Assembly: GCF_014673215.1 (NCBI RefSeq)
Contig: NZ_JACWMS010000004.1
Coordinates: forward strand, 310,001-374,000
Direction of reading: 5' to 3'
Source of the DNA: Gordonia hankookensis
GTDB lineage: Bacteria; Actinomycetota; Actinomycetes; Mycobacteriales; Mycobacteriaceae
DNA: 64,000 nucleotides
The first letter of the stretch is position 1; the number at the start of each line of letters is the position of its first letter. Of this stretch, positions 1 through 9,200 are shown piece by piece. A model generated the notes under the pieces. It saw nothing but the letters and a program-made list of their open reading frames with translations, did not search any database and was not told where the DNA came from. Position numbers and translations under genes: made by a program.

Positions 1-306
1 GATCAGGAACACGAGGTCTGCCGGGCCGTCGGGTGCACCGAAATCGACCTTGGCGGACAGCCGTGCCATCGCGAGACTGGCCTCGGTGACGGACTCGGCG
101 CGGGCATGCGGGATCGCGATTCCACCGGGCAGCCCGGTCGCGGACTTCGCCTCGCGGTCGAGCGCCCCTCGAGTGAGGTCGGCGGCATCGGTGGTACGGC
201 CTGCAGCCTGTAGAACCTCGGCGAGATAGCCGATCACGGCCGCCGGGTCGGCGCCCGCATCGACGTCGAGTCTCACCGTCTGCGTCGTGATGATCTGTTC
301 GGACAT
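1..306 (-). CDS. fruA: PTS fructose transporter, N-terminal EIIA part (cut by window edge)
   Basis: The visible 102 residues match the N-terminal EIIA(Fru) domain of fructose phosphotransferase permeases, which passes phosphate from HPr to the EIIB domain during uptake of fructose as fructose-1-phosphate. The segment GGIAIPHARAESV carries the phospho-accepting histidine (IPHA motif). The start ATG (304-306) has an upstream AAGGA-type ribosome site on the minus strand. The EIIB and EIIC domains lie outside the window. It is the last visible gene of a minus-strand set regulator-fruK-fruA. The assignment rests on the motif and on the neighbouring fruK and ptsI. Confidence 0.88.
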   Translation of the reverse strand, partial: MSEQIITTQTVRLDVDAGADPAAVIGYLAEVLQAAGRTTDAADLTRGALDREAKSATGLPGGIAIPHARAESVTEASLAMARLSAKVDFGAPDGPADLVFLI

Positions 307-340
307 CGGATTTCCTTCTACCTGGGGGTGTGCTGTCGTC

Positions 341-370
341 GGGTTCGTGGTGGCGGGGTTCGTGGTGGCG
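341..370. repeat. 15-bp tandem repeat, two copies
   Basis: The unit GGGTTCGTGGTGGCG occurs twice head to tail (341-355 and 356-370) in the 118-bp gap between fruK and fruA. No gene is seen in this gap. Confidence 0.85.
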
Positions 371-424
371 GGGTCGGGGCAGTCCGTCTGTCGGGGGCAG
401 GCCCGTGCGTGCGATCGTCGAGTG

Positions 425-1414
425 TCATCCGAGCTGGGCGGCCCCGGAGAGGTCGGTGACCGTCACCCCGTCGAGATCGAGCCGGCCCGGCGCGGGTGGC
501 TGAGTGCCGGCGAGCGCGGTGGCTGCCGAGCCATAGGCGACGGCGCTCCGGAGCCGCTCCGGCTCGGTGGCGCCGCGGGTCTCCGCGATCAGATACCCGG
601 CGAGGGCCGAGTCCCCGGCGCCGACCGTGCTGCGTGGCACGATCGGTGGCGGAGTGGCGAACCAGGTTCCGGAGTCGGTGACCAGGATCGCCCCGGCCGC
701 ACCGAGGGTGGCGAGGATGGCGGCCCCGGTCTGGTCGACGAGAGAGCGCGCCGCGCCGATGAGCGGTGCGTAATCGCCTCGCGACGTCGCGGCGACGAGA
801 CGCGCCGGATCCACGCCGGTGGCCTCGGCCAGCTCCTCGTCGTTGGGTTTCAGCAGGTCCACACGACCCCGGACCGTCGCCGACAGTGGGCCGCCGGAGG
901 TGTCCACCGCGACTTGGCAGTCCTGTCCGTCGAGCTCGTCGATGACGGTCCGGTACCAGTTGTCCGACGGTCCCGGTGGCAGTGACCCACACAGTGCCAC
1001 CCAGCTTGCGTCGCGCGCGTTCTCGACGATCAGGTCGACGAGGGCATGTGTGTCGGCGGGCGTCAGCCCGAAGCCCGGTGCGTTGATCTTGGTGGTCGTG
1101 CCGTCGGGGTCGGCGACCGTGACGTTGGAGCGGACGTCGCCGTCGATCGGCAGGGCGAGGTAGGGGAGATCAACCGTGTCGAGCGCGGTGAGGAGTGGGT
1201 CACCGGTCCGCGCGGGCAGGACCGCAAGCGTCGCCAGCCCTGCCTCGGACACCACTCGTGCGACGTTGACACCCTTGCCGCCGGGCTCGGCACGCACCGA
1301 CGTCGCGCGCTGCACCTCACCGCGGCGCAGCGGTGCGGCGAGCTCCAGGGTGCGGTCGAGGCTCGGATTGGCGGTGACGGTCAGGATCACCGGCGGTGGT
1401 GATGGTCGTGTCAT
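425..1414 (-). CDS. fruK: 1-phosphofructokinase
   Basis: PfkB/ribokinase-family kinase, 329 aa, predicted to phosphorylate fructose-1-phosphate (the PTS product) to fructose-1,6-bisphosphate in the cytosol. N-terminal TVTANPSLDRTLEL is typical of FruK/LacC. GGKGVNVARV is the substrate-binding PfkB signature, and STVGAGDSALAGYL carries the GAGDS anion hole and catalytic Asp. I chose ATG 1414 because GAGAGGA lies five bases upstream. A GTG at 1432, overlapping the regulator stop as GTGA, would add six residues. It lies between the DeoR regulator and fruA, so the three genes probably form one operon. Confidence 0.93.
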   Translation of the reverse strand: MTRPSPPPVILTVTANPSLDRTLELAAPLRRGEVQRATSVRAEPGGKGVNVARVVSEAGLATLAVLPARTGDPLLTALDTVDLPYLALPIDGDVRSNVTVADPDGTTTKINAPGFGLTPADTHALVDLIVENARDASWVALCGSLPPGPSDNWYRTVIDELDGQDCQVAVDTSGGPLSATVRGRVDLLKPNDEELAEATGVDPARLVAATSRGDYAPLIGAARSLVDQTGAAILATLGAAGAILVTDSGTWFATPPPIVPRSTVGAGDSALAGYLIAETRGATEPERLRSAVAYGSAATALAGTQPPAPGRLDLDGVTVTDLSGAAQLG

Positions 1415-1428
1415 GGGGGTCCTCTCGG

Positions 1429-2199
1429 TCACGCGATCACGACGTCGATCCCGCGTGCCGACAGAGCCGCGGAGGTGACCGGGTCGATCCCGGCGTCGGT
1501 GACCAGCACGTCGATATCTGCGAGATCGGCGAACGAGGACAGGTCCTCACGGTCGATCTTTGATGAATCAGAAAGCACCACAACGCGATTGGCAACCCTG
1601 ACGATGGCTGCCTTGATGGCGGCCTCGTCCGGGTCGGGGGTGGAGAGTCCGTGTGACTCGGTGATCCCGTTTGCGCCGACGAAGGCTGTCGAGATGCGCA
1701 GTCGTTCCAATGCCGCCACCGTCTCGGAGCCGACGGTCGCCTGTGTGAGTCCGCGGACCCGGCCTCCCAGGACATGTAGGTCCGACGAGTGGTGGCCGGC
1801 CAGAGCGGCCGCGATCGGGATGCTGTGGGTGATCAGGGTCAGACGGCGGTCACGTGGCAGGGCGAGGGCGGCCTGGAAGGTGGTGGTGCCGGCGTCGAAG
1901 AACAGCGAACCACCGTCCGGTGGGAGGAACCGGATCGCCGCTCGGCCGATGGCGACCTTCTCATGGGTGTGGGTCATCTGGCGTTCGTCGATGCCGAGCT
2001 CGCCGATCACCGGCGTGGAACCCGGCCGAACCGCGCCGCCGTGTACCCGCTGAAGATGCCCTGCGCGCTCGAGGGTTGCGAGATCCCGACGGACCGTCTC
2101 ACTGGTCACGTCGAACAGCGTGGCCAAGGCGGCGACCGACGCGCGGCCATTGGCCCGTACCTGATCGGCGATCGCCTGCTGACGTTCTTCGGCGTACAC
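1429..2199 (-). CDS. fruR: DeoR/GlpR-family sugar regulator of the fructose PTS
   Basis: 256-aa transcription factor. Residues about 5-60 form the DeoR winged helix-turn-helix, with the VTSETVRRDLATLERAG signature. The C-terminal DeoRC effector domain (about 75-235) has the GTTT loop that binds sugar phosphates. Being first in a set with fruK and fruA and divergent from ptsI, it most likely represses the fructose PTS until fructose-1-phosphate (or the bisphosphate) appears. The start is GTG 2199 with GAGGA six bases upstream. The symbol is by position and family. The effector is inferred. Confidence 0.85.
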   Translation of the reverse strand: MYAEERQQAIADQVRANGRASVAALATLFDVTSETVRRDLATLERAGHLQRVHGGAVRPGSTPVIGELGIDERQMTHTHEKVAIGRAAIRFLPPDGGSLFFDAGTTTFQAALALPRDRRLTLITHSIPIAAALAGHHSSDLHVLGGRVRGLTQATVGSETVAALERLRISTAFVGANGITESHGLSTPDPDEAAIKAAIVRVANRVVVLSDSSKIDREDLSSFADLADIDVLVTDAGIDPVTSAALSARGIDVVIA

Positions 2200-2250
2200 G
2201 GATGTCCTCGTCTGTTGGAATCTGTGGATTTAGATGTTGCTATATCTGTG

Positions 2251-2316
2251 TTTACGCCTGTTTATGTTGACAAGTCAAGGTTTTCTTGTAACTTGAATCA
2301 CATAACTTCCAGTTAC
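2251..2316 (+). promoter_or_regulatory. AT-rich divergent control region of fruR and ptsI with a predicted promoter
   Basis: The gap between the regulator and ptsI is strikingly AT-rich for this genome. TTGACA (2267-2272) is followed 16 bases later by TAACTT (2289-2294), a plausible housekeeping promoter toward ptsI. GTAACT (2288-2293) and AGTTAC (2311-2316) form an inverted repeat that could be an operator. TGTTTACGCC/TGTTTATGTT forms an imperfect direct repeat upstream. DeoR-family binding is inferred. Confidence 0.5.
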
Positions 2317-2407
2317 GGGTTCATTGCACATGTGCTCGGCTGCTCGAGACAGGCCAGTGAGTCCGGGACGGGATCGTTTCCCGGACCGACGGACAGATAG
2401 GACTTCG

Positions 2408-4078
2408 GTGACACAGACACAGGTTTTGCAGGGGACACCCGTGGTGGCCGGAAAGGCCTTCGGTCCGGCCATCTGGCCGGGCGCCCGCCCGGACTACGAC
2501 CCGAGTGCAGAGGCCGACGTTGCCGCGGACGAGCGTGAGGTCGAGGCCAAACGCTTCACCGATGCCGCGGCGACGGTGGCGGGACGACTCCGGGAGCGGG
2601 CCTCGCATGCCTCGGGCGCCGCGTCGGAGGTGCTCGTGGCGACCGCTGGTCTCGCCGAGGACCGCGGCTGGGTCGGTGCGGCGACTGCGTTGATCGCCAA
2701 GGGCACCCCCGCGCCGGCCGCGGCCGCGGCGGCGACCGAGCAGTTCGCCGTGATGTTCACCAAGCTCGGTGGACTGATGGCCGAGCGGGTCACCGATCTC
2801 AACGACGTCCGGGATCGGGTGGTCGCCGAGTTGCTGGGGATACCCGAGCCCGGCGTGCCGGAACCACCGGTGCCGTCGGTGCTGCTCGCCGACGATCTCG
2901 CCCCGGCGGACACCGCCGGGCTCGACCCGACGTTGATCACCGCGCTCGTCACGCGTCTCGGAGGTCCCACGAGTCACACCGCGATCATCGCCCGCCAGTT
3001 GGGGATTCCATGCGTGGTCGCCGTGGGTGGGCTCGCCACCGTGGCCGTCGGCACCACGGTGCTCGTCGACGGGACGGCGGGCACGCTCGAGATCGAACCC
3101 GACGAGGCGGTGGCGCTCGCCGGCGTGGACGAGAGTCGCCGCAAAGCCGCAGCGGTGGCGTCATGGACGGGACCCGGGACGACCTCGGACGGGCATCGGG
3201 TCTCGGTGCTCGCGAACGTCGCCGACGGGGCGTCGGCACGAAACGCATCCGGTCACCCGGTCGAGGGTGTCGGATTGTTCCGCACGGAGTTGGCGTTCCT
3301 CGAGCGTACCGAGGCCCCGACGATCGCCGAGCAGGCGACGTTGTACCGCGAGGTGATCGACGCATTCGCCGACCGGAAAGTGGTGATCCGGACGCTCGAC
3401 GCCGGGTCGGACAAGCCGCTGAAATTCGTGACCCAGCTCAACGAGGCCAACCCGGCGCTGGGCGTGCGGGGCAATCGCATCGCGATCGACCATCCCGAGA
3501 TCCGCGCGGATCAGCTCGATGCGATCGCGGCCGCTGCTCGGGAGAGCGGAGCCACTCCGTGGGTGATGGCGCCGATGATCGCATCGCCGTCCGAGGCAGC
3601 GGAATTCGCGGGCGAAGTGCGGCGCCGCGGGTTGGTCGCGGGGGTGATGGTCGAGGTGCCGGCCGCGGCGATCCTGGCCCCCGCGATCATGGCCGAGGTC
3701 GACTTCGTCTCGATCGGCACCAATGATCTGACGCAGTACACGATGGCCGCCGATCGGATGTCCGCAGAACTCGCCACATTGACGGATCCGTGGCAGCCGG
3801 CGGCGCTGGCACTGATCGACATGGTCGCCCGCGCCGGAGAGGCGGCGGGCAAACCGGTCGGGGTCTGCGGCGAGGCGGCCGCCGATCCGCTGCTGGCCTG
3901 TGTCCTCGTCGGCATGGGTGTCAGCTCGTTGTCCGCGGCACCCGCCGCGGCTGCTCCGGTCGGCGCTCGCCTCGCGGAGGTGACCCTCGATCAGTGCCGG
4001 TCAGCCGCGCAAGCAGTGCTGAGAACAGCCGATCCCGCGGAGGCCCGTGCGGTGGCGTCCGCTGCGCTCGGTGGCTGA
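2408..4078 (+). CDS. ptsI: PTS enzyme I (phosphoenolpyruvate-protein phosphotransferase)
   Basis: Cytosolic enzyme that takes phosphate from PEP and passes it to HPr, starting all PTS uptake. At 556 aa it is normal length. Visible motifs in order are the phospho-histidine site GGPTSHTAIIARQLGIPC, GLFRTELAFLER, RTLDAGSDKPLKF, NPALGVRGNRI, VMVEVPAAAILA, SIGTNDLTQYTMAADR and the C-terminal active Cys in VCGEAAADPLLA. The start is GTG 2408, giving VTQTQVLQGTPVVAGKAFG, which aligns with the EI N-terminus. An upstream in-frame ATG would add 28 unrelated residues. ATAGGA is a weak ribosome site. It is transcribed away from the fruR-fruK-fruA set. No ptsH (HPr) gene is inside the window. Confidence 0.95.
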   Translation: MTQTQVLQGTPVVAGKAFGPAIWPGARPDYDPSAEADVAADEREVEAKRFTDAAATVAGRLRERASHASGAASEVLVATAGLAEDRGWVGAATALIAKGTPAPAAAAAATEQFAVMFTKLGGLMAERVTDLNDVRDRVVAELLGIPEPGVPEPPVPSVLLADDLAPADTAGLDPTLITALVTRLGGPTSHTAIIARQLGIPCVVAVGGLATVAVGTTVLVDGTAGTLEIEPDEAVALAGVDESRRKAAAVASWTGPGTTSDGHRVSVLANVADGASARNASGHPVEGVGLFRTELAFLERTEAPTIAEQATLYREVIDAFADRKVVIRTLDAGSDKPLKFVTQLNEANPALGVRGNRIAIDHPEIRADQLDAIAAAARESGATPWVMAPMIASPSEAAEFAGEVRRRGLVAGVMVEVPAAAILAPAIMAEVDFVSIGTNDLTQYTMAADRMSAELATLTDPWQPAALALIDMVARAGEAAGKPVGVCGEAAADPLLACVLVGMGVSSLSAAPAAAAPVGARLAEVTLDQCRSAAQAVLRTADPAEARAVASAALGG

Positions 4079-4095
4079 CTCCCGGCCGTCGGGCC

Positions 4096-4854
4096 TCAGA
4101 CGCGCCGCATCACGGTGACGACTTTGCCGAGGATCGCGGCCTCGTCGCCCGGGATGGGATCGAAGAGGTCGTTGTGGGGCATCAGCCACACGTGACCGTC
4201 CTTGCGCTTGAACGTCTTCACGGTGGCCTCGCCGTCGATCATGGCCGCGACGATGTCACCGTTGTCGGCGACGTTCTGCTGTCGGACCACGACCCAGTCG
4301 CCGTCGCAGATGGCGGCGTCGATCATCGACTCACCGACGACGCGCAGCAGGAACAGTGATCCCTCTCCGACCAGTTCTCGAGGTAACGGGAAGACATCCT
4401 CGACGGCCTGCTCGGCCAGGATCGGTCCGCCGGCGGCGATCCGCCCGAGGACGGGCACGAACGTCGGTGTGGGCAATTCCTGACCGTCGGCCAGTCCGGC
4501 CGCGGCGCCGCCGGGCGGGGTGTGGTCGCCGTCCTGGATGTTGACCGCGCGCGGCCGGTTGTGGTCGCGCTTGAGCAATCCCTTGCGTTCCAGAGTGCGG
4601 AGTTGATGGGCCACCGACGACGTGGACGTCAGTCCGACGGCGTCGCCGATCTCGCGGATGCTGGGCGGGTAGCCACGCTCCCGCACGGACTGACGGATGA
4701 ACTCCAGGACCCCGCGCTGCCGAGCGGTGAGAGCCGCCTCGGCGGCCTCGGGGTCGGCGACGACGGGTGCCGGATCCGACGTGTCGTCGGGGGCGTGCGC
4801 GGTCTCGTGGATCCCGCGGGTGGCTCCACGCCGCCCACCGGCCTTGTCGCTCAT
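4096..4854 (-). CDS. lexA: LexA repressor, SOS master regulator
   Basis: 252-aa SOS repressor and self-cleaving serine protease. After an actinobacterial N-terminal extension of about 40 residues comes the winged helix (about 43-105, [21 protein letters not shown]). The cleavage site Ala-Gly lies in GRIAAGGPI, the nucleophile Ser in VGESMIDA and the general-base Lys in [11 protein letters not shown] 4854 is chosen because GGAAGGA stands eight bases upstream. A longer frame exists upstream but crosses the SOS-box region. It is divergent from the LysM gene at 5092 with three SOS boxes between them, so autoregulation is expected. Confidence 0.96.
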   Translation of the reverse strand: MSDKAGGRRGATRGIHETAHAPDDTSDPAPVVADPEAAEAALTARQRGVLEFIRQSVRERGYPPSIREIGDAVGLTSTSSVAHQLRTLERKGLLKRDHNRPRAVNIQDGDHTPPGGAAAGLADGQELPTPTFVPVLGRIAAGGPILAEQAVEDVFPLPRELVGEGSLFLLRVVGESMIDAAICDGDWVVVRQQNVADNGDIVAAMIDGEATVKTFKRKDGHVWLMPHNDLFDPIPGDEAAILGKVVTVMRRV

Positions 4855-4973
4855 CGCTGAGTCCTTCCTGTCGGCTCTTGCATCGTCGGCTGCCGCCGGA
4901 ACCGGTTCGCCTCGCAAAATCGCTGGTCGATCGGTTGTCTTACGGCCGAGGTTAACCGAACCCGCCGACAGGT

Positions 4974-5058
4974 TCAAACATTTGTTCGACGCGTGTCGGG
5001 ACTTTGTCGGCGCATCGTGCTACAAATCGAACATGCGTTCCATCGAACATGTGATCGA
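4974..5058. promoter_or_regulatory. Three LexA (SOS) boxes between lexA and the LysM gene
   Basis: The mycobacterial SOS box is TCGAAC-N4-GTTCGA. Three sites with one mismatch each are present: 4974-4989 (TCAAACATTTGTTCGA), 5027-5042 (TCGAACATGCGTTCCA) and 5043-5058 (TCGAACATGTGATCGA). The last two abut without a gap. The first lies nearest lexA and the pair nearest the LysM gene, so both divergent promoters should be under LexA. Confidence 0.88.
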
Positions 5059-5091
5059 TGAGACGCCCGATTCGGATCCCGGGAGGACACG

Positions 5092-5643
5092 ATGAGCACA
5101 GCAACCTTGACCCGAGAGGCGTCCGTCCGCGAGACGTCCGCGCGCCACGCGCCGAGCAGTGGCACCCAGACCCGCGAGACACCGGCGCTCGCCCCGCGAC
5201 GGCCGGCCACCTCGGGCGTCGGTGCGCGTCCACGGCGTGCCGCTAGGGTCGAGCCGACCCGTCCGGCCGACCGTCGTCCGGCGGGTCGACGCAACGTGGG
5301 TACGACGATCGTCGGCACCCGGTGTGCGGCACCGGCAGATGAGCGACTGGTCTATGCGCGCCGTCGTGCGGCCGCGCTCGCGGTGCTGGTCGGAGGAGCA
5401 CTGGCGGCGCTCGTCTGGGTTGTCGCGATCGTCGGGTCGAACTACGCCGCGTCCGTGGCCCCGCAACCGGTGGGCACCGAGGTCGTGCATGTCCGGCAGG
5501 GCGACACCCTGAGCTCGATCGCCGATCGGGTGGCTCCGGACCTGCCGCGGCAGTCGGTCATCGATCAGATCGTCGAGCGCAACGCGCTGCCGTCCACGGG
5601 CCTCCGGATCGGTCAGGCACTGATCGCGCCCGCATACCGCTGA
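5092..5643 (+). CDS. LysM-domain membrane protein, SOS-induced division inhibitor/cell-wall hydrolase type (ChiZ/Rv2719c-like)
   Basis: 183 aa. An Arg- and Ala-rich cytosolic N-terminus (1-95) is followed by one membrane helix (about 97-122, [22 protein letters not shown]) and a C-terminal extracytoplasmic LysM domain (about 133-182, [15 protein letters not shown]...IGQALIAP) expected to bind peptidoglycan. Position next to lexA, behind tandem SOS boxes, matches Rv2719c/ChiZ of M. tuberculosis and the YneA/DivS type of SOS division suppressor. GGGAGGA precedes the ATG. Whether it hydrolyses the wall is not visible: no catalytic domain is recognisable outside LysM. Confidence 0.87.
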   Translation: MSTATLTREASVRETSARHAPSSGTQTRETPALAPRRPATSGVGARPRRAARVEPTRPADRRPAGRRNVGTTIVGTRCAAPADERLVYARRRAAALAVLVGGALAALVWVVAIVGSNYAASVAPQPVGTEVVHVRQGDTLSSIADRVAPDLPRQSVIDQIVERNALPSTGLRIGQALIAPAYR

Positions 5644-5746
5644 GCGACGGACGGTATCCTCCATGGCACAGGTTCCAGCCGGAAACCGGCACGGCGTAGC
5701 GAGCATCCGGTGCGCCGGAGTGTCCCGAGATGTGCGTGAGGACAAC

Positions 5747-6238
5747 ATGCGCTGCCCGTTTTGTAAGAACGAAGACACCAAGGTCATCGACTCGCGTGTC
5801 GCCGATGAAGGGCAGGCGATCCGACGGCGCCGTTCGTGTGCGGAGTGTGGTCGCCGGTTCTCGACGGTGGAGAGCGCCGTGCTGTCGGTGGCAAAACGCA
5901 ACGGGGTCACCGAACCTTTCAGCCGCGAGAAGGTGATGCGCGGGGTTCGTCGGGCCTGCCAGGGGCGCGCCGTGGCCGAAGACGCCCTCGCTCAGCTCGC
6001 GCAACAGGTCGAGGATGCGGTGCGCGCATCCGGATCGGCCGAGATCCCCAGCAACGAGGTGGGATTGGCGATCCTCAAACCGTTGCGTGAGCTCGATGAG
6101 GTGGCCTATCTCCGGTTTGCGTCGGTGTATCGCTCGTTCGACTCGCTCGAGGACTTCCAGCGTGAGATCGACGACCTGCAGGGTGACCTGACGCACGAGA
6201 GGGCAGTGGACGCTGCGGGGCCGACCGTCGCCGACTGA
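5747..6238 (+). CDS. nrdR: Transcriptional repressor NrdR
   Basis: 163 aa. The N-terminal zinc ribbon (CPFC at 3-6 and CAEC about 31-34) is followed by an ATP-cone domain (about 46-136) that senses ATP/dATP. NrdR represses ribonucleotide reductase genes when dATP is plentiful. The start is ATG 5747 ([10 protein letters not shown]), with GAGGA six bases upstream. An earlier in-frame ATG at 5663 would add 28 residues before the invariant MRCPFC and is rejected. It follows the LysM gene by about 100 bases. The lexA, LysM, nrdR order is the same as in mycobacteria. Confidence 0.96.
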   Translation: MRCPFCKNEDTKVIDSRVADEGQAIRRRRSCAECGRRFSTVESAVLSVAKRNGVTEPFSREKVMRGVRRACQGRAVAEDALAQLAQQVEDAVRASGSAEIPSNEVGLAILKPLRELDEVAYLRFASVYRSFDSLEDFQREIDDLQGDLTHERAVDAAGPTVAD

Positions 6239-6269
6239 CGACGTCGGAGGGGTGCGCTCGGTCGTGCGC

Positions 6270-9200
6270 TCAGTGGAACGCGTCCAGTGCGCGTAGCGCC
6301 CGCTTCTCGGAGATCGGGTAGGCGGTACCGAGTCGCTGCGAGAAGAGACCGACCCGGAGTTCCTCGACCATCCAATGCGCGTACTCGTTGAAGGCATCGC
6401 GCCGGCCGGCCGGGAGCTGCGCGACTCGCTGATTCCAGTGTGCGATCACCCGGTCGACCGCGGCGAGGGCATCGCGATCGCGGGTCGTCGATCCCATGAG
6501 ATCGGCCAATCGATTCTCCGCCGCCTGGAGATAGCGCGGGATCTCGGTGAGATGTCTGCGGGGGGTCGCGGCCACGAATCCGTCGAAGACGAGGTTCTCC
6601 AGTTGCTCGGCCACGTCGTCGGCAGCGACGGATCCGCTGTCCTGATCGATCTCCGATCGGAGCGGGGCCAGATGTCGGAGAATGTCTGTGGCGAGCTCGA
6701 AATACTCAGGGGCCGCGTCGGTCACGGTCGGCCTGAGGTCGTCGCGGAGCTGCGCGAACCGGCCGGGCGTCCGGATGACCGTGAGGTCTCGGGTGGCCAC
6801 GGCGTCGCGGACCGCGCGCCGGGTGCAATCGGCCAGGAGATCATCGGCTCGGAGATACGGGCTCTGACTCAGTGCCAGTCGTCCGGCCGGGTCGAGGGTG
6901 CCGATGATCTTCTTGGGGAGGGTCGGGATCGTCGTTTCCAACAACACGATCACCGCGTCGGTCAGCTTTCGGTCACGCTCGGCTGCGGTGACGGACTCGG
7001 TTCGCGTGACGCCGGTTGCCCGGCCCGCGTCGTCCCAGGCGACATCGAGTCCCGGATAGCGGGTGATCGTCTGGCCGGCAACCGCTGTGGTGGTGGTGTC
7101 GGGCAGGTCGCCGATGCCATCGGCGGTCCATGAGGTGTGGACGGTGCGGGGACGAGAGGTGTCGTCGTGCCCGGCGAAACCCTTCTTCAGGCCGGCCAGT
7201 GACTTGCCACTCGCGACGACCGTGCCGGACCGGTCGGTGACGGCGAAGTTCATTGTCAGATGGGCGGGGACGCGATCGAGGGAGAAGTCACCCGGGGACA
7301 CGGTCATGCCGGTGATCGAGGTGAGCTCGCGGGACAGGCCGGTCACCAGTGGCTCCGACCGGGGTGTCAATCGCGACACCGCGAGGTCGGCGAAACGCTG
7401 GGCGGGTGCCATCGACTTGCGGAGGGCCTTGGGCAGTGACTTGACGAGCTCGGTGGCGAGTTCGGAGCGCAGGCCCGGAACCGACCAGTCGAAACCCGCG
7501 GGTCGTACATGATCGAGTAGTGGCCGGGGGACCACGACGGTGACCCCGTCGTCGGGAGCACCCGGCTCGAACCGGTAACGCAGTTCCAGGCGGGTCTCGC
7601 CCTGCTGCCATACCCCGGGAAAGTCGTTGTCGGCCACCGTGACGTCGGCCGCCACATCCTCCGGCTTCAGGTCGAGCAGGTCTGGATGCTCTTGCCGGGT
7701 CTTCTTCCACCAGGTGTCGAAATGCCGCGCCGACACGACGTCGGCGCCGACACGGGCGTCGTAGAACTCGAAGAGCTGTTGCTCACTGATCACCAGATCG
7801 CGACGGCGCGCGCGATGCTCGACGTCGGCGGCCGCGTCGAGGAGTTCCCGATTGCGGTGGAAGAACACATGATCGGTGCGCCAGTCGCCCTCGACAAGGG
7901 CGTGGCGAATGAACATCTCCCGTGCGGTCGGCGGATCGATCGCTCCGTATGGAACACGTCGCTGGGCGACGAGGGTGACCCCGTAGAGAGTCACCCGCTC
8001 GTAGGCCATCGCGGACGCCCGCTTGGCCGACCAGTGCGGCTCGCTGTACGACCGGCGGACGAGGTCGCCGGCGAGTTTCTCGGCCCAGAGCGGATCGATC
8101 CCGGCGACGGTGTGCGCGAACAGCCGTGAGGTCTCGAGGATCTCTGCGGCCATGATGAAGGGAGGCGGTTTACGGGCGAGCGACGAGCCGGGGAAGATCG
8201 CCAGCGATGTGTTTCGGGCACCGATGTAGTCGCGTGAATCGCCTTGGCGGACTGCGATGTTGCCCAGCAGTCCGGAGAGGATCGAACGGTGGATGGCGTC
8301 GGCGTCGCGTGGCGACGCGGTGGCGGTCCAATCGAGGTCGGAGACGATCCGTGACAACTGGCGGTGGAGCTCCTGCCATTCCCGGATGCGCAGGAAGTGG
8401 AGGAACTCGCTCTCGCACATCCGTCGGAAACGATTCCCCGACAACTCCTGTCGTCGGTCGTTCAGGTACTGCCAGAGCTCGAGATACGAGAGGAATTCCG
8501 AACCCGGCACCGCGAACCGTCGATGCGAGGCGCCGGCGGCCTCGCGATGTTCCGCCGGCCGTTCGCGCACATCTGGCACCGACAACGCCGCGGCGATCAC
8601 CAGGACGTGGTCGAGACATCCGAGTTCGTGTGCGGAGATCAGCATCCGTGCCAGACGGGGATCCACCGGTATCCGGGCCATGTCCCGCCCGATCCGGGTG
8701 AGCACCGGCTCGTGGTCGTCGCGAGCGGTCTCGCGGATCGCGCCGAGCTCGGTGAGCACGGCCATGCCGTCACGGATGGCGCGCGCGTCGGGCGGCTGCA
8801 CGAAGGGGAATGCCGACACGTCACCGATGCGCAGGGCGGCCATCTGGAGGATCACCGCGGCGAGATTGGTCCGCAGGATCTCCGGGTCGGTGAACGCGGG
8901 ACGGTTGTCGAAATCCTCCTCGGAGTACAGGCGGATACAGATGCCGGGCGCGACACGACCACAGCGCCCGGCCCGTTGCCGGGCGGAGGCCTGGGAGATC
9001 GGTTCGATGGGAAGTCGGTTCACCTTCGACCGTGTCGAGTAGCGCGAGATGCGGGCGGTGCCGGTGTCGATGACATAGCGGATACCCGGAACGGTCAGTG
9101 ATGTCTCGGCGACGTTGGTGGCGAGGACGATCCGCCGCCCGCTCGACGGCGCGAAGACGCGTTGCTGGTCGGCGATCGACAGCCGCGCGAAGAGCGGGAC

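Noticed and set aside
5654..5746. Possible riboswitch before nrdR
   Set aside because: The 80-base stretch has GC-rich inverted bits but none of the conserved boxes of cobalamin or other known riboswitches.
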